A DNA stretch of 64,000 nt, taken from assembly GCA_964453335.1 (NCBI GenBank), contig CAYVOK010000014.1:28360-92359 (forward strand), given 5' to 3'. The position numbers were made by a program, and so were the translations under genes. The notes beneath the pieces are model-generated. The model was not told the origin of the DNA. It was given only the letters and a program-made list of their open reading frames with translations, and did not search any database. Within the stretch, counting starts at the first letter, position 1. Each line of letters begins with the position of its first letter. Source of the stretch: VGBO01 sp964453335 (GTDB lineage Bacteria > Actinomycetota > Acidimicrobiia > Acidimicrobiales > CAIXPF01). Positions 49,617-57,519 of the stretch are shown piece by piece.

Positions 49617-50618
49617 TTGTCACGCGACATCGCGATCGATCTCGGCACGGCGAACACGCTCGTGTACGTGCGTGGGGAGGGCATCGTTCTCAACGAGCCC
49701 TCCGTCATCGCCGTGAACACGTCGACCCGTGAGGTGCTCGCCATGGGGCACGAGGCCTGGCGGATGATCGGCCGGACCCCGGCGAACATCGTCGCCGTCC
49801 GGCCGCTGCGCAAGGGTGCGATCACGGACTTCGACATCACGCAGCGGATGATCCGTCTCGTCCTGCAACGGGCGGGGGTGAACCGGTTCAACCGCCCCAA
49901 GGTCGTGGTGTGCGTGCCGTCCGCGATCACACCGGTCGAACGACGCGCGGTGATCGAGGCGGCACGGCGGGCGGGTGCGGCCGAGGCGCAGCTCCTCGAC
50001 CAGCCGATGGCCGCCGCGATCGGCGCGGGACTGCCGATCCACGAACCCGTGGGTTCGCTCGTCGTCGACATCGGCGGCGGCACGACCGAGACCGCGCTGA
50101 TCTCGCTTGGTGGCGTCGTCGCGCTCGAGGCGGTCCGCGTCGGGAGCTTCGACATCGACGCGGCGATTGCGATGCACATCCGCCGCGCCTACGGCATCGC
50201 GATCGGCGAGCGCACTGCGGAGGCGATCAAGATCGCGATCGGGTCGGCTGATCCGACACCGGACGAGCTCGCCGCCGAGGTGCGCGGGCGCGAGCTGACG
50301 AGCGGTCTGCCGAAGACGGTCCTGTTGTCGGCGGCCGAGGTGCGCGAGGCGATCCACGAGCCCGTCGCGGCGATGGTGGACTCGGTGCTGCGGTGTCTCG
50401 GGGCGACACCGCCCGAGCTCGCCCGGGACCTCATCGCCGGGGGTGTGCACCTCGTCGGCGGCGGCAGCCTGCTGCGTGGACTCGACGTGCGACTCGCGCG
50501 GGAGACGACGATCCCCGTGCAGCAGGTCGACACCCCCCTCGAGTGCGTGGTGCTCGGCGCCGGTCGCTGCGTGGAGTCCTACGACATGTTGCGGGCGTTG
50601 TTGCGTGCCCGCCGCTGA
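49617..50618 (+). CDS. mreB: MreB/Mbl actin-like protein
   Basis: 333 residues. Bacterial actin that organises peptidoglycan synthesis along the cell side. Phosphate-1 loop IDLGTANTLVYVRGEG, phosphate-2 VVDIGGGTTETALISLGG, and the adenosine loop LVGGGSLLRGLD are all intact. The length is as in MreB. The TTG start at 49617 gives (M)SRDIAIDLGTANT. mreC, mreD, rodA and PBP2 genes do not follow; the next gene is on the other strand. Whether it shapes cells or serves another role cannot be told. Confidence 0.93.
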   Translation: MSRDIAIDLGTANTLVYVRGEGIVLNEPSVIAVNTSTREVLAMGHEAWRMIGRTPANIVAVRPLRKGAITDFDITQRMIRLVLQRAGVNRFNRPKVVVCVPSAITPVERRAVIEAARRAGAAEAQLLDQPMAAAIGAGLPIHEPVGSLVVDIGGGTTETALISLGGVVALEAVRVGSFDIDAAIAMHIRRAYGIAIGERTAEAIKIAIGSADPTPDELAAEVRGRELTSGLPKTVLLSAAEVREAIHEPVAAMVDSVLRCLGATPPELARDLIAGGVHLVGGGSLLRGLDVRLARETTIPVQQVDTPLECVVLGAGRCVESYDMLRALLRARR

Positions 50619-50627
50619 TCGGCGGCG

Positions 50628-51263
50628 TCAGTCCTCCAACGCGAGCAGGTCCTCGGCGGCCTGACGGACCTGCCAGTCACGGTCGCCGAGCGCGGTCTCG
50701 AGCGCGGTCCGGATGTCGTCGCCCTCGAAGGGTGCGAGTGCGAGCACGGCTCGCCGGCGGACGGCGGCGACGTCGTGCAACGCCGCGAGGACCGCGGCGC
50801 GGCCGTCCTCGAGCTCGAGCGCGCCGATTGAGGCGGCGGCCGCCTCACGCACGAGCGGGTCGGCGTGCCCGGTGCAGAGCGCGACGAGGGCGGAGCGCTC
50901 TTCTGCGGAGACCGCGTCGAGGGGGCGTTCGCCGAGTGCCCATGCCGCCATCTCCACCACGGTCGGGTCGCGGTCGGCGAGCGCGGCGAGGAGCGGTGGT
51001 GCGGTGGTCGCACCGGCGAGCTCGACGGCACGGCGACGCACGGCGGGGTCGGGGTCGGCGACGGCGCGGGTGAGCGCCGCGACATAGGTGGCGTGCAGGT
51101 CGGAGGTCGGATCGCCGGCGATCCGCGCGCACGCGCCGATCGCTGCGGTCCGCACGGGACCGGCGGGGTCGTCGAGGTGTGCGAGCACGGTTGCGACGTC
51201 GCCGGCATGCCCGGCGAGGACGACGTGGCGCCGGCGACCGGCGTCGGCAGGATCGGTCGTCAT
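50628..51263 (-). CDS. HEAT-repeat protein
   Basis: 211 residues, Ala-rich, made of about six helical hairpins of the HEAT type (for example VRTAAIGACARIAG, VRRRAVELAGA, VREAAAASIGALE, VRRRAVLALAPFEG, WQVRQAAEDLLAL). It probably acts as a protein-binding scaffold. The ATG overlaps the stop of the small membrane protein gene upstream (ATGA), so the two are one unit. No partner can be named. Confidence 0.8.
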   Translation of the reverse strand: MTTDPADAGRRRHVVLAGHAGDVATVLAHLDDPAGPVRTAAIGACARIAGDPTSDLHATYVAALTRAVADPDPAVRRRAVELAGATTAPPLLAALADRDPTVVEMAAWALGERPLDAVSAEERSALVALCTGHADPLVREAAAASIGALELEDGRAAVLAALHDVAAVRRRAVLALAPFEGDDIRTALETALGDRDWQVRQAAEDLLALED

Positions 51264-51517
51264 CCGGTCAGGAACCGGAACAGGGTGACGAGGACCCCGG
51301 CACCCGTCGCACCGATCGCAGCGGCGGCGAGCACGCCGACCACGACGACGAACATGAGCAGAAGCACTGCGGCGCGGACCCGCTCGAACGTCGTGGGTCG
51401 CAGCGGATCACGGTCGGGCAGGCGGCGGTCCGTAGCGTCGGGGGGCGTGACGTCCGCCGGGGGCGTCGCACCGTCGGGAGACCGCAGTGACCACGACTCG
51501 GCATCCGGAACCGTCAT
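51260..51517 (-). CDS. Small membrane protein with one C-terminal helix
   Basis: 85 residues. A hydrophilic Pro/Asp-rich N-terminus is followed by two closely spaced hydrophobic stretches near the end (about 49-66 and 68-82), TFERVRAAVLLLMFVVVVGV onwards. TACGCT lies 8 nt before the ATG on the minus strand. Its start overlaps the divergent protease gene by 31 bp. It is co-transcribed with the HEAT-repeat gene. The family is not recognised. Confidence 0.55.
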   Translation of the reverse strand: MTVPDAESWSLRSPDGATPPADVTPPDATDRRLPDRDPLRPTTFERVRAAVLLLMFVVVVGVLAAAAIGATGAGVLVTLFRFLTG

Positions 51518-52575
51518 CGCCGCCGAGCGTAGCGGCGCGCCGCCGCCTGCCCCGCTCCCGCCTCGTGGGGGTGGTCGTGCTGTTCGTCGTCGGCGGGATC
51601 GGTATCTCGCTGACGCCGGTGCCGTACTACACGCTCGGTCCCGGCATGGTGCGCCCGACGGCCGACCTGATCGACGTGGACGGCGCCGGGCGCGACGTCG
51701 CCGACGGTTCGGTGTCCTTCGTGACCGTGTCGGTGTTCGGGCGGGCGTCGATCGCGCAGGCGCTCCTGGCGCTCGTCCGTCCGTCGGTGGATCTCGTGCA
51801 CGAGGACGAGTTCCTCGGGGGCCAGACACCGGCAGAGAACAAGCAGTTCAACGAGGAACTGATGCAGGGGTCGAAGTCGGTGGCCGAACAGGTCGCGCTC
51901 GAACTGCTCGGGTACGCCGAACCGGTGGGAGCGCGGGTGGTCGCACTCGTCGACGGCGCGCCCGCGTCGTCGGTCCTCGCGGTCGGCGACGTGGTGGTGG
52001 CGCTCGACGGCGCACCGGTGCGTGACTCCGTCGCAGTCGTCCGGATGATCCGTGCGCTCGCGGTCGGCTCGGCGGTGTCGGTGGAGGTGCGCCCCGTCGG
52101 CGGGTCGGGCACCGAGGTGCGTACGATCGTCCCGGAACGGAACCCCGACACGGGTGCCACGTGGGTCGGTGCGAGCGTTGCGACCGAGTTCGTGGACACC
52201 TTCCCCTACGACGTCGAGATCGACAGCGCCGGTGTCGGCGGACCGTCGGCGGGGCTCGCGTTCACCCTCGGGTTGCTCGACCTGCTCACCGAGGGTGACC
52301 TCACCGGCGGTTCGGTGGTGGCGGCGACGGGTGTGATCCGGCCCGACGGTTCGGTGGGCCCGATCGGCGGGGTGGCGCAGAAGGCGGCCGCGGCGCGCCG
52401 TGAGGGTGTCGACGTCTTCCTCGTGCCGGCGGAACTCGACCCAGCCGACATCGCCCGGGCGCAGTCGCTCGCCGGTGACGGCACTGCGATCGTGCCCGTG
52501 GCGACCCTCGCCGAGGCGCTGCGGGTGCTCGTCGAACGCGGGGGTGCGCCGGCCGACATCGCGGACGCCGCCTGA
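51487..52575 (+). CDS. PDZ-Lon (YlbL-like) membrane serine protease
   Basis: 362 residues. An N-terminal membrane helix (about 26-45) is followed by a PDZ domain (about 165-210, GAPASSVLAVGDVVVALDG) and a C-terminal Lon-type S16 peptidase domain with catalytic Ser in GVGGPSAGLAFTLG and Lys in GGVAQKAAAARR (Ser-Lys dyad). This is the Bacillus YlbL plan; the mycobacterial counterpart occurs beside UPF0182-type genes, and a UPF0182 gene is 1.9 kb downstream here. The GTG start has GGGAGA upstream and overlaps the divergent small gene. Confidence 0.92.
   Translation: MTTTRHPEPSSPPSVAARRRLPRSRLVGVVVLFVVGGIGISLTPVPYYTLGPGMVRPTADLIDVDGAGRDVADGSVSFVTVSVFGRASIAQALLALVRPSVDLVHEDEFLGGQTPAENKQFNEELMQGSKSVAEQVALELLGYAEPVGARVVALVDGAPASSVLAVGDVVVALDGAPVRDSVAVVRMIRALAVGSAVSVEVRPVGGSGTEVRTIVPERNPDTGATWVGASVATEFVDTFPYDVEIDSAGVGGPSAGLAFTLGLLDLLTEGDLTGGSVVAATGVIRPDGSVGPIGGVAQKAAAARREGVDVFLVPAELDPADIARAQSLAGDGTAIVPVATLAEALRVLVERGGAPADIADAA
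51526..51531 (-). promoter_or_regulatory. -10 element TACGCT, leaderless
   Basis: Minus-strand TACGCT ends 8 nt before the ATG at 51517. It lies inside the coding region of the divergent protease gene. Confidence 0.45.
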
Positions 52576-52581
52576 CGGCAG

Positions 52582-52609
52582 CGCTGCGTGGTCCCCCGCC
52601 CACGCAGCG
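52582..52609 (+). terminator. Hairpin terminator after the PDZ-Lon gene
   Basis: CGCTGCGTGG (52582-52591) pairs perfectly with CCACGCAGCG (52600-52609) around an 8-nt loop, beginning 7 nt after the stop. A short G-rich tail follows and there is no U-tract. Confidence 0.6.
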
Positions 52610-52617
52610 TGGGGTCG

Positions 52618-52623
52618 TAGCAT
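52618..52623 (+). promoter_or_regulatory. -10 element TAGCAT of the DivIVA-like gene
   Basis: TAGCAT lies right after the hairpin. The leader of about 49 nt carries GGAGGAG (52666-52672) before the GTG at 52679. Confidence 0.45.
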
Positions 52624-52678
52624 CGGTGTGCATCGCGTCGGAACCGATCACGACGGTCGCAGTGTGGAGGAGACCGAG

Positions 52679-54382
52679 GTGGCGTCTGGGAGCGGGGACT
52701 CGCTGACACCGGACCGGATCGCGGACGCGGAGTTCAAGACCGCCTTCCGTGGGCTCGATCCGCTCGATGTTCGCGCCTATCTGACCCGGGTCGCCGAACG
52801 TCTCCGCAGCTCGGAGGCGCGTGTCGCCGAACTCCAGGCGGCGATCGACCGTGTCGCAGATCGTCCGCCGCCGCTGCTGGCCGACCTGCCGACCCCGGAG
52901 CTCGCCGCGCAACTCGGCCAGGAGACGGCGCGCATCGTCGAGGCGGCGCGGGACGCAGCCGACGCGATCCGGGCACGTGCGGAGACCGAGGCCGCAGCGG
53001 CGCGCGACGACGCCGAGGCTGCGGCCGCTGCGCTGCGCCTCGCCGTCGAGGAGGAGACCGCCGCGCTGCGTGCGACCACCGACGCCGAGCTCGCTGCGGC
53101 ACGGTCGACCGCAGCAGAGGAGGCGGCGGCGCTCGTCGCACGGGCGGAGTCCCTGCTCGAGGAACGCACGGCGGAGGCCGAGGCTGCCGCTGCGGCTCTG
53201 CGCGACGAGGCGGCACGCGCCGCCGAGGAACTGCGGGCCGAGGCCGCGAAGATCCGTGACGACGCCCGGACCGAGATCGACGAGCTGCTCGCACGCACGA
53301 CCGCCGAGGTCGAGGAGACGCTCGAACAGGCCCGCCAGGAGGGTCGTCAGATGGTCGCCGAGGCCCGGGCCGTGCGGGAACGCATCCTCGGTGACATGGC
53401 CGCGCGTCGCGACAACGCACGACGGCAGCTCGAACGGGCCCGCGCCGCCCGTGAGCGGCTCGTCACTGCGATCGAGGAGGTCGACGCGCAGGTCCGTCGC
53501 GCGAAGGACGAGCTGCACGGGTCGCTGACCGCCGCCAAGCTCGCCGGCGACCGCGCTGCGCAGGCGGTCCCGTCGACGACGGGTGCCGACGTCCTCGACG
53601 ACGACGTCGCCGACCCCGCGACCGTCGAGGAGGCGGACACCGTCCTCGACGACGCCGAGTCGACGGTCCCCGTCGAGGAGCCCCAGGTCGCCGCCGTCGA
53701 TCGACCGGTCAGCCCGACGGTCCCGCGCGGTGGTGCTGCGGGTGACGTGTCCACGCCGCTGTTCGGCCGCGCCAGGCTCCCCGAGCCGGTCGCCGTCGGT
53801 GAGGTCGAGGCCCGCGGTGGTGACGAGGAATCCGTGGCCACCGAGGAGCCCACAGTCACCGAGGAGCCCACGGCACCGGTCGAGACGTCCGACGGCGGTG
53901 CCGAGCCGGACGAAGAGCGTGTGGCCGAGCTCACCGCTGCCGGTCAGGTCGGCGCGGTCGTCCGCGACCTGACGCGATCGCTGAAGCGGGCTCTCGCCGA
54001 CCAGGAGAACGAGCTCCTCGACGCAGCGCGCAAGGGTGGCGCCCCGTCGCTCGTCGATCTCGACCGTCCCTACCGTGACGCGGCGGTCACCGAACTCCTC
54101 CGTGCGGCCCGCCTCGGTGCGGGCGCCGTGCGCGACGGTGCAGCCGACGCACTCGACGCCGACGACGTCGCCGGTGTCGCGGACGAGATCGCGGCAGAAC
54201 TCGCCGGCGCGGTGCTCGAACGGCTCGACCGCCCGGAGGGCACGACGGACGACCCGGACGTGCTCGACACGAGGATCCGAGGGTTGTTCCGGGAATTGCG
54301 GAACCGTCGCGTCGGCGCGCTCGCCGAGGCCGCCGTGGAGCGCGCCCGGGCCGCAGGGGAGCGCGCCGCCGAGCTCGGCTGA
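52679..54382 (+). CDS. DivIVA-domain coiled-coil protein
   Basis: 567 residues. The N-terminal segment SLTPDRIADAEFKTAFRGLDPLDVRAYLTRVAERL is the DivIVA domain that binds curved membrane and seeds polar or septal assemblies. Residues 60-290 form a long Ala/Glu/Arg coiled coil. A Glu/Asp/Thr/Val-rich acidic linker follows, with repeats such as VATEEPTVTEEPTAPVE, then a helical C-terminal domain. GTG 52679 is decided by GGAGGAG 6 nt upstream. It could organise growth poles like Wag31, but the length and tail differ, so it is named only by domain. Confidence 0.8.
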   Translation: MASGSGDSLTPDRIADAEFKTAFRGLDPLDVRAYLTRVAERLRSSEARVAELQAAIDRVADRPPPLLADLPTPELAAQLGQETARIVEAARDAADAIRARAETEAAAARDDAEAAAAALRLAVEEETAALRATTDAELAAARSTAAEEAAALVARAESLLEERTAEAEAAAAALRDEAARAAEELRAEAAKIRDDARTEIDELLARTTAEVEETLEQARQEGRQMVAEARAVRERILGDMAARRDNARRQLERARAARERLVTAIEEVDAQVRRAKDELHGSLTAAKLAGDRAAQAVPSTTGADVLDDDVADPATVEEADTVLDDAESTVPVEEPQVAAVDRPVSPTVPRGGAAGDVSTPLFGRARLPEPVAVGEVEARGGDEESVATEEPTVTEEPTAPVETSDGGAEPDEERVAELTAAGQVGAVVRDLTRSLKRALADQENELLDAARKGGAPSLVDLDRPYRDAAVTELLRAARLGAGAVRDGAADALDADDVAGVADEIAAELAGAVLERLDRPEGTTDDPDVLDTRIRGLFRELRNRRVGALAEAAVERARAAGERAAELG

Positions 54383-54391
54383 CCGTTGCGA

Positions 54392-54409
54392 CCGGGCCGT
54401 CGGGCCCGG
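54392..54409 (+). terminator. Candidate hairpin terminator
   Basis: CCGGGCC (54392-54398) and GGCCCGG (54403-54409) form a 7-bp stem around GTCG, 10 nt after the stop of the DivIVA-like gene. Confidence 0.45.
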
Positions 54410-54432
54410 GTCGGTAGTCGCCCGTCGGTCGG

Positions 54433-54438
54433 TAGCCT
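54433..54438 (+). promoter_or_regulatory. -10 element TAGCCT, leaderless
   Basis: TAGCCT ends 8 nt before the ATG at 54447. Confidence 0.5.
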
Positions 54439-54446
54439 GCCCGTCC

Positions 54447-57400
54447 ATGCGCGCCCCCGACGATGCCCGATCGGGCCCCCGACGCCGCCTCTCCCGCCGT
54501 GGCCGGATCGCCGTCACGGTCCTCGCCGCAACGGTGGTGGTGCTGTTCCTCTCGCTGCGGGGGATCGCCGGTGTGTACACCGACTTCCTCTGGTTCGGCA
54601 GCGTCGGCCTGTCGTCGGTGTGGACCGGCATCCTCGGCGCCCGGATCGCCCTCGGGGTGATCTTCACCGGCGCGTTCTTCGTGCTCCTGTGGGCCAACCT
54701 GCTCATCGCCGAACGTCTCGCACCCCGGTTCCGACCGATCGGACCCGAGGAGGAGCTCCTCGAGCGCTACCACGCCGTCGTCGGACGGCGGAAGGGCATC
54801 GTCCGTGCGGCCGTCGCGTTCCTGTTCGCCCTCGTCGCCGGTGTCGGTGTGTCGGCACAGTGGGAGTCGTGGCTGCTGTTCACGAACCGCACGGAGTTCG
54901 GCGTCACCGACCCGCTGTTCGGTCTCGACATCGGGTTCTACGTCTTCCAGCTCCCGTTCCTGAGCTTCCTCGTCGACTGGCTCTTCGCAGCGTTCCTGAT
55001 CGTGCTGATCGTGACGGTGGCGGCGCACTACCTCAATGGTGGGATCCGGGTGCAGGTGCCGGGCCAGCGGGTCACCGCCCAGGTGAAGGCCCACCTCTCG
55101 GTGCTGCTCGGCATGCTCGCCCTCGTGCGCGCTGCGGGCTACATGCTCGCCCGGTACGAGCTCACCGTCTCGCAGCGGGGTGTCGTCGACGGGGCCTCCT
55201 ACACCGACGTCACGGCGCAGCTCCCTGCGTTGAACCTGCTGGTGATGATCTCGCTGTTCAGCTTCGTGCTGCTGCTGTTCAACATCAAGCGGCGTGGCTG
55301 GGCGCTGCCGGTCGTGGGCGTCGGCCTGTGGGTGCTGTCCTCCGTCGTGGTCGGCACCACGTACCCCTGGTTCGTGCAGCGCTTCCTCGTCGAGGCCCGT
55401 GGCGAATCGGCGAAGGAGCAGCCGTACATCGAGCGGAACATCGCCGCGACGCGGGACGCGTACGGTCTCGACGAGGTCACCGAGTCGACCTTCGACGCCG
55501 CCGGCCTGGTCGACGCGGCGTCGGTCGAGGACGCGTCCGACGCGGGCGTGTTCCGGAACGTGCGTCTCGTCGACCCCGACCTGGCGTCGCAGGTGCTCAA
55601 CCGTCGCCAGGCGCAGCTCGGCTACTACGACTTCCCCGACGAGCTCGACGTCGACCGGTACCTCGTCGACGGGGTATCGACGCTGTCGCTCATCGGCAGT
55701 CGTGAGCTGAACCCCGCCGGGATCCCGCAGCAGTCCTGGGAAGGGCAGCGCCTGATCTACACGCAGGGGTACGGGGTCGTCGTCTCACCGCTCGGTGAGG
55801 TCGTCAACGGCGAGCCGAACTACGTGCTCGGTGGGATCTCACCCGCGCCGATCGAAGGTGCCGCCGGTCGCACCGATCTCGATCTGACCCAGCCCCGGCT
55901 CTACTTCTCGGAGTCGAGCGCCGGCTACGCGGTCGTGAACACGACGCGTGACGAGATCGCGTTCGAGGGCGACCAGTTCTCCTACGACGGGTCGGGCGGC
56001 GTGCAGCTGGGTTCGATCGTGCGCCGTGGCGCGTTCGCCCTGCGGTTCGGCGAGTTCAACCTGTTCGCGTCCGGTTTCATCACACCGGAGAGTCGGATCC
56101 TCTACAACCGCGACGTGCGCGAACGCGTCGCGAAGGTGGCGCCGTTCGTGCGGTTCGACGGGAACCCGTACCCGGTCGTCGCCGAGGGCCGGGTCGTCTA
56201 CGTGATCGACGGTTACACGACGACCGATCGCTACCCCTACGCGCAGCTCACCACCACCGACGTGGTCGGCGACGCGGGCGGGCTGCGGAGCCGCTTCAAC
56301 TACGTCCGCAACTCGGTGAAGGCGGTCGTCGACGCGTACGACGGGTCGGTCGACCTGTACCTCGTCCCGGGCGCCGACGGACAGGTCGAGCCGATCGCCC
56401 GGGCGTACGCTGCGGCGTTCCCCGACCTGTTCCGTCCGCTCGCCGACATGCCGGCGTCGGTCCGGGACCATCTCCGCCATCCGGAGGACCTGTTCTCGGT
56501 GCAGACGGCGATGTTCGCCACGTACCACGTGACGGACGCAGCGAGCTTCTACAACCGCACGGGCCGCTGGGCCGTCGCCCCGGCGCCGATCACGGACGTG
56601 TCGGACCGGACCGTGTCGGCCCCGCCCGCCACGACGGTGCTCGGTGACGCGGTCTTCTCGGGCGCGACGACGTCGGCACCTCGGGTTGCGCCGCAGTACC
56701 AGCTCACGAAGCTCCCTGGCGAGGACGCGCTGACCTTCGCGCTCACCCGCCCGTTCGTCCCGATCTCCGAGCGTGGCGCGCGCGAGGAGATGACGGCCTT
56801 CATGGCGGCGAAGCCCGACGGTTCGCTCGTCGTGTATCGGCTCGGTGTCAGCGACGCGCCCGGTCCGACCTTGCTCACGTCGCGGATTCTCTCCGATTCC
56901 GAGATCAGCCAGCGGATCACACTGCTCGGGTCGACCGGTTCGCAGGTACTGCTCGGCAACCGTGTCCTGCTGACCGTCGGTGATGCGCTCGTGTGGGTCA
57001 CACCCCTCTACGTGAGCGCAGCCTCGGCGTCGTCCGGCGTGCCGGTCCTGACCGAGGTCATCGTGACCGTCGGCAACACGATGGTGATGGCCCCGACCCT
57101 CGGTGATGCGCTCCGTGAGGCGTTCGGCACGACCGCCGACATCGAGACGATGACGGGAACGGCACCGACGTCCGGTGGTCCGGCGTCGGGTGGCTCGACG
57201 TCGGGCGGATCTGCATCGAGCGGCGGTCCGTCGTCGGCGACGACCACGGTGACGACGCCGGGTGCGACGACGACCACCATCGCCGGCGCGTCGATCACCG
57301 ACACGGAGGCGCTCCAGCGTGCGGCGACCCTGCTCGAGGAGGCCGACGCGGCGCTGTTGCGCGGCGATCTCGCCGCCTATCAGCGCAAGGTGAACGAGGC

Positions 57401-57449
57401 CCGCGCACTGCTCGCCACGAAGACCACCAGGAGCGGTTCGACGCAGTGA
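54447..57449 (+). CDS. UPF0182 family membrane protein
   Basis: 1000 residues. Seven or so N-terminal membrane helices (about residues 20-320; GIAGVYTDFLWFGSVGLSSVW, WLLFTNRTEFGVTDPLFGLD), followed by a large extracytoplasmic domain with family motifs such as TYPWFVQRFLV and EQPYIERNIAATRDAYGL. A Ser/Gly/Thr-rich linker (residues about 905-955) leads to a C-terminal helical segment ending in LLEEADAALLRGDLAAYQRK. UPF0182 proteins are large membrane proteins widespread in actinobacteria and cyanobacteria with no agreed function. The ATG start is supported by the leaderless -10. Confidence 0.92.
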   Translation: MRAPDDARSGPRRRLSRRGRIAVTVLAATVVVLFLSLRGIAGVYTDFLWFGSVGLSSVWTGILGARIALGVIFTGAFFVLLWANLLIAERLAPRFRPIGPEEELLERYHAVVGRRKGIVRAAVAFLFALVAGVGVSAQWESWLLFTNRTEFGVTDPLFGLDIGFYVFQLPFLSFLVDWLFAAFLIVLIVTVAAHYLNGGIRVQVPGQRVTAQVKAHLSVLLGMLALVRAAGYMLARYELTVSQRGVVDGASYTDVTAQLPALNLLVMISLFSFVLLLFNIKRRGWALPVVGVGLWVLSSVVVGTTYPWFVQRFLVEARGESAKEQPYIERNIAATRDAYGLDEVTESTFDAAGLVDAASVEDASDAGVFRNVRLVDPDLASQVLNRRQAQLGYYDFPDELDVDRYLVDGVSTLSLIGSRELNPAGIPQQSWEGQRLIYTQGYGVVVSPLGEVVNGEPNYVLGGISPAPIEGAAGRTDLDLTQPRLYFSESSAGYAVVNTTRDEIAFEGDQFSYDGSGGVQLGSIVRRGAFALRFGEFNLFASGFITPESRILYNRDVRERVAKVAPFVRFDGNPYPVVAEGRVVYVIDGYTTTDRYPYAQLTTTDVVGDAGGLRSRFNYVRNSVKAVVDAYDGSVDLYLVPGADGQVEPIARAYAAAFPDLFRPLADMPASVRDHLRHPEDLFSVQTAMFATYHVTDAASFYNRTGRWAVAPAPITDVSDRTVSAPPATTVLGDAVFSGATTSAPRVAPQYQLTKLPGEDALTFALTRPFVPISERGAREEMTAFMAAKPDGSLVVYRLGVSDAPGPTLLTSRILSDSEISQRITLLGSTGSQVLLGNRVLLTVGDALVWVTPLYVSAASASSGVPVLTEVIVTVGNTMVMAPTLGDALREAFGTTADIETMTGTAPTSGGPASGGSTSGGSASSGGPSSATTTVTTPGATTTTIAGASITDTEALQRAATLLEEADAALLRGDLAAYQRKVNEARALLATKTTRSGSTQ

Positions 57450-57484
57450 CGGCGCCGGGCCGAGAACGCCCGTTGCCGCTGCGG

Positions 57485-57490
57485 TATGGT
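57485..57490 (+). promoter_or_regulatory. -10 element TATGGT of the monooxygenase gene
   Basis: TATGGT precedes the ATG at 57520 by 29 nt. The leader has a GGGGGG stretch near the start codon. Confidence 0.4.
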
Positions 57491-57519
57491 CGCCCCCGAC
57501 GACGCAGGGGGGCGACGAC

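Noticed and set aside
52301..54706. 801-codon minus-strand frame over the DivIVA-like gene
   Set aside because: The plus strand has a ribosome site, DivIVA motif and heptad coiled coil; the antisense reading only mirrors the repeats.
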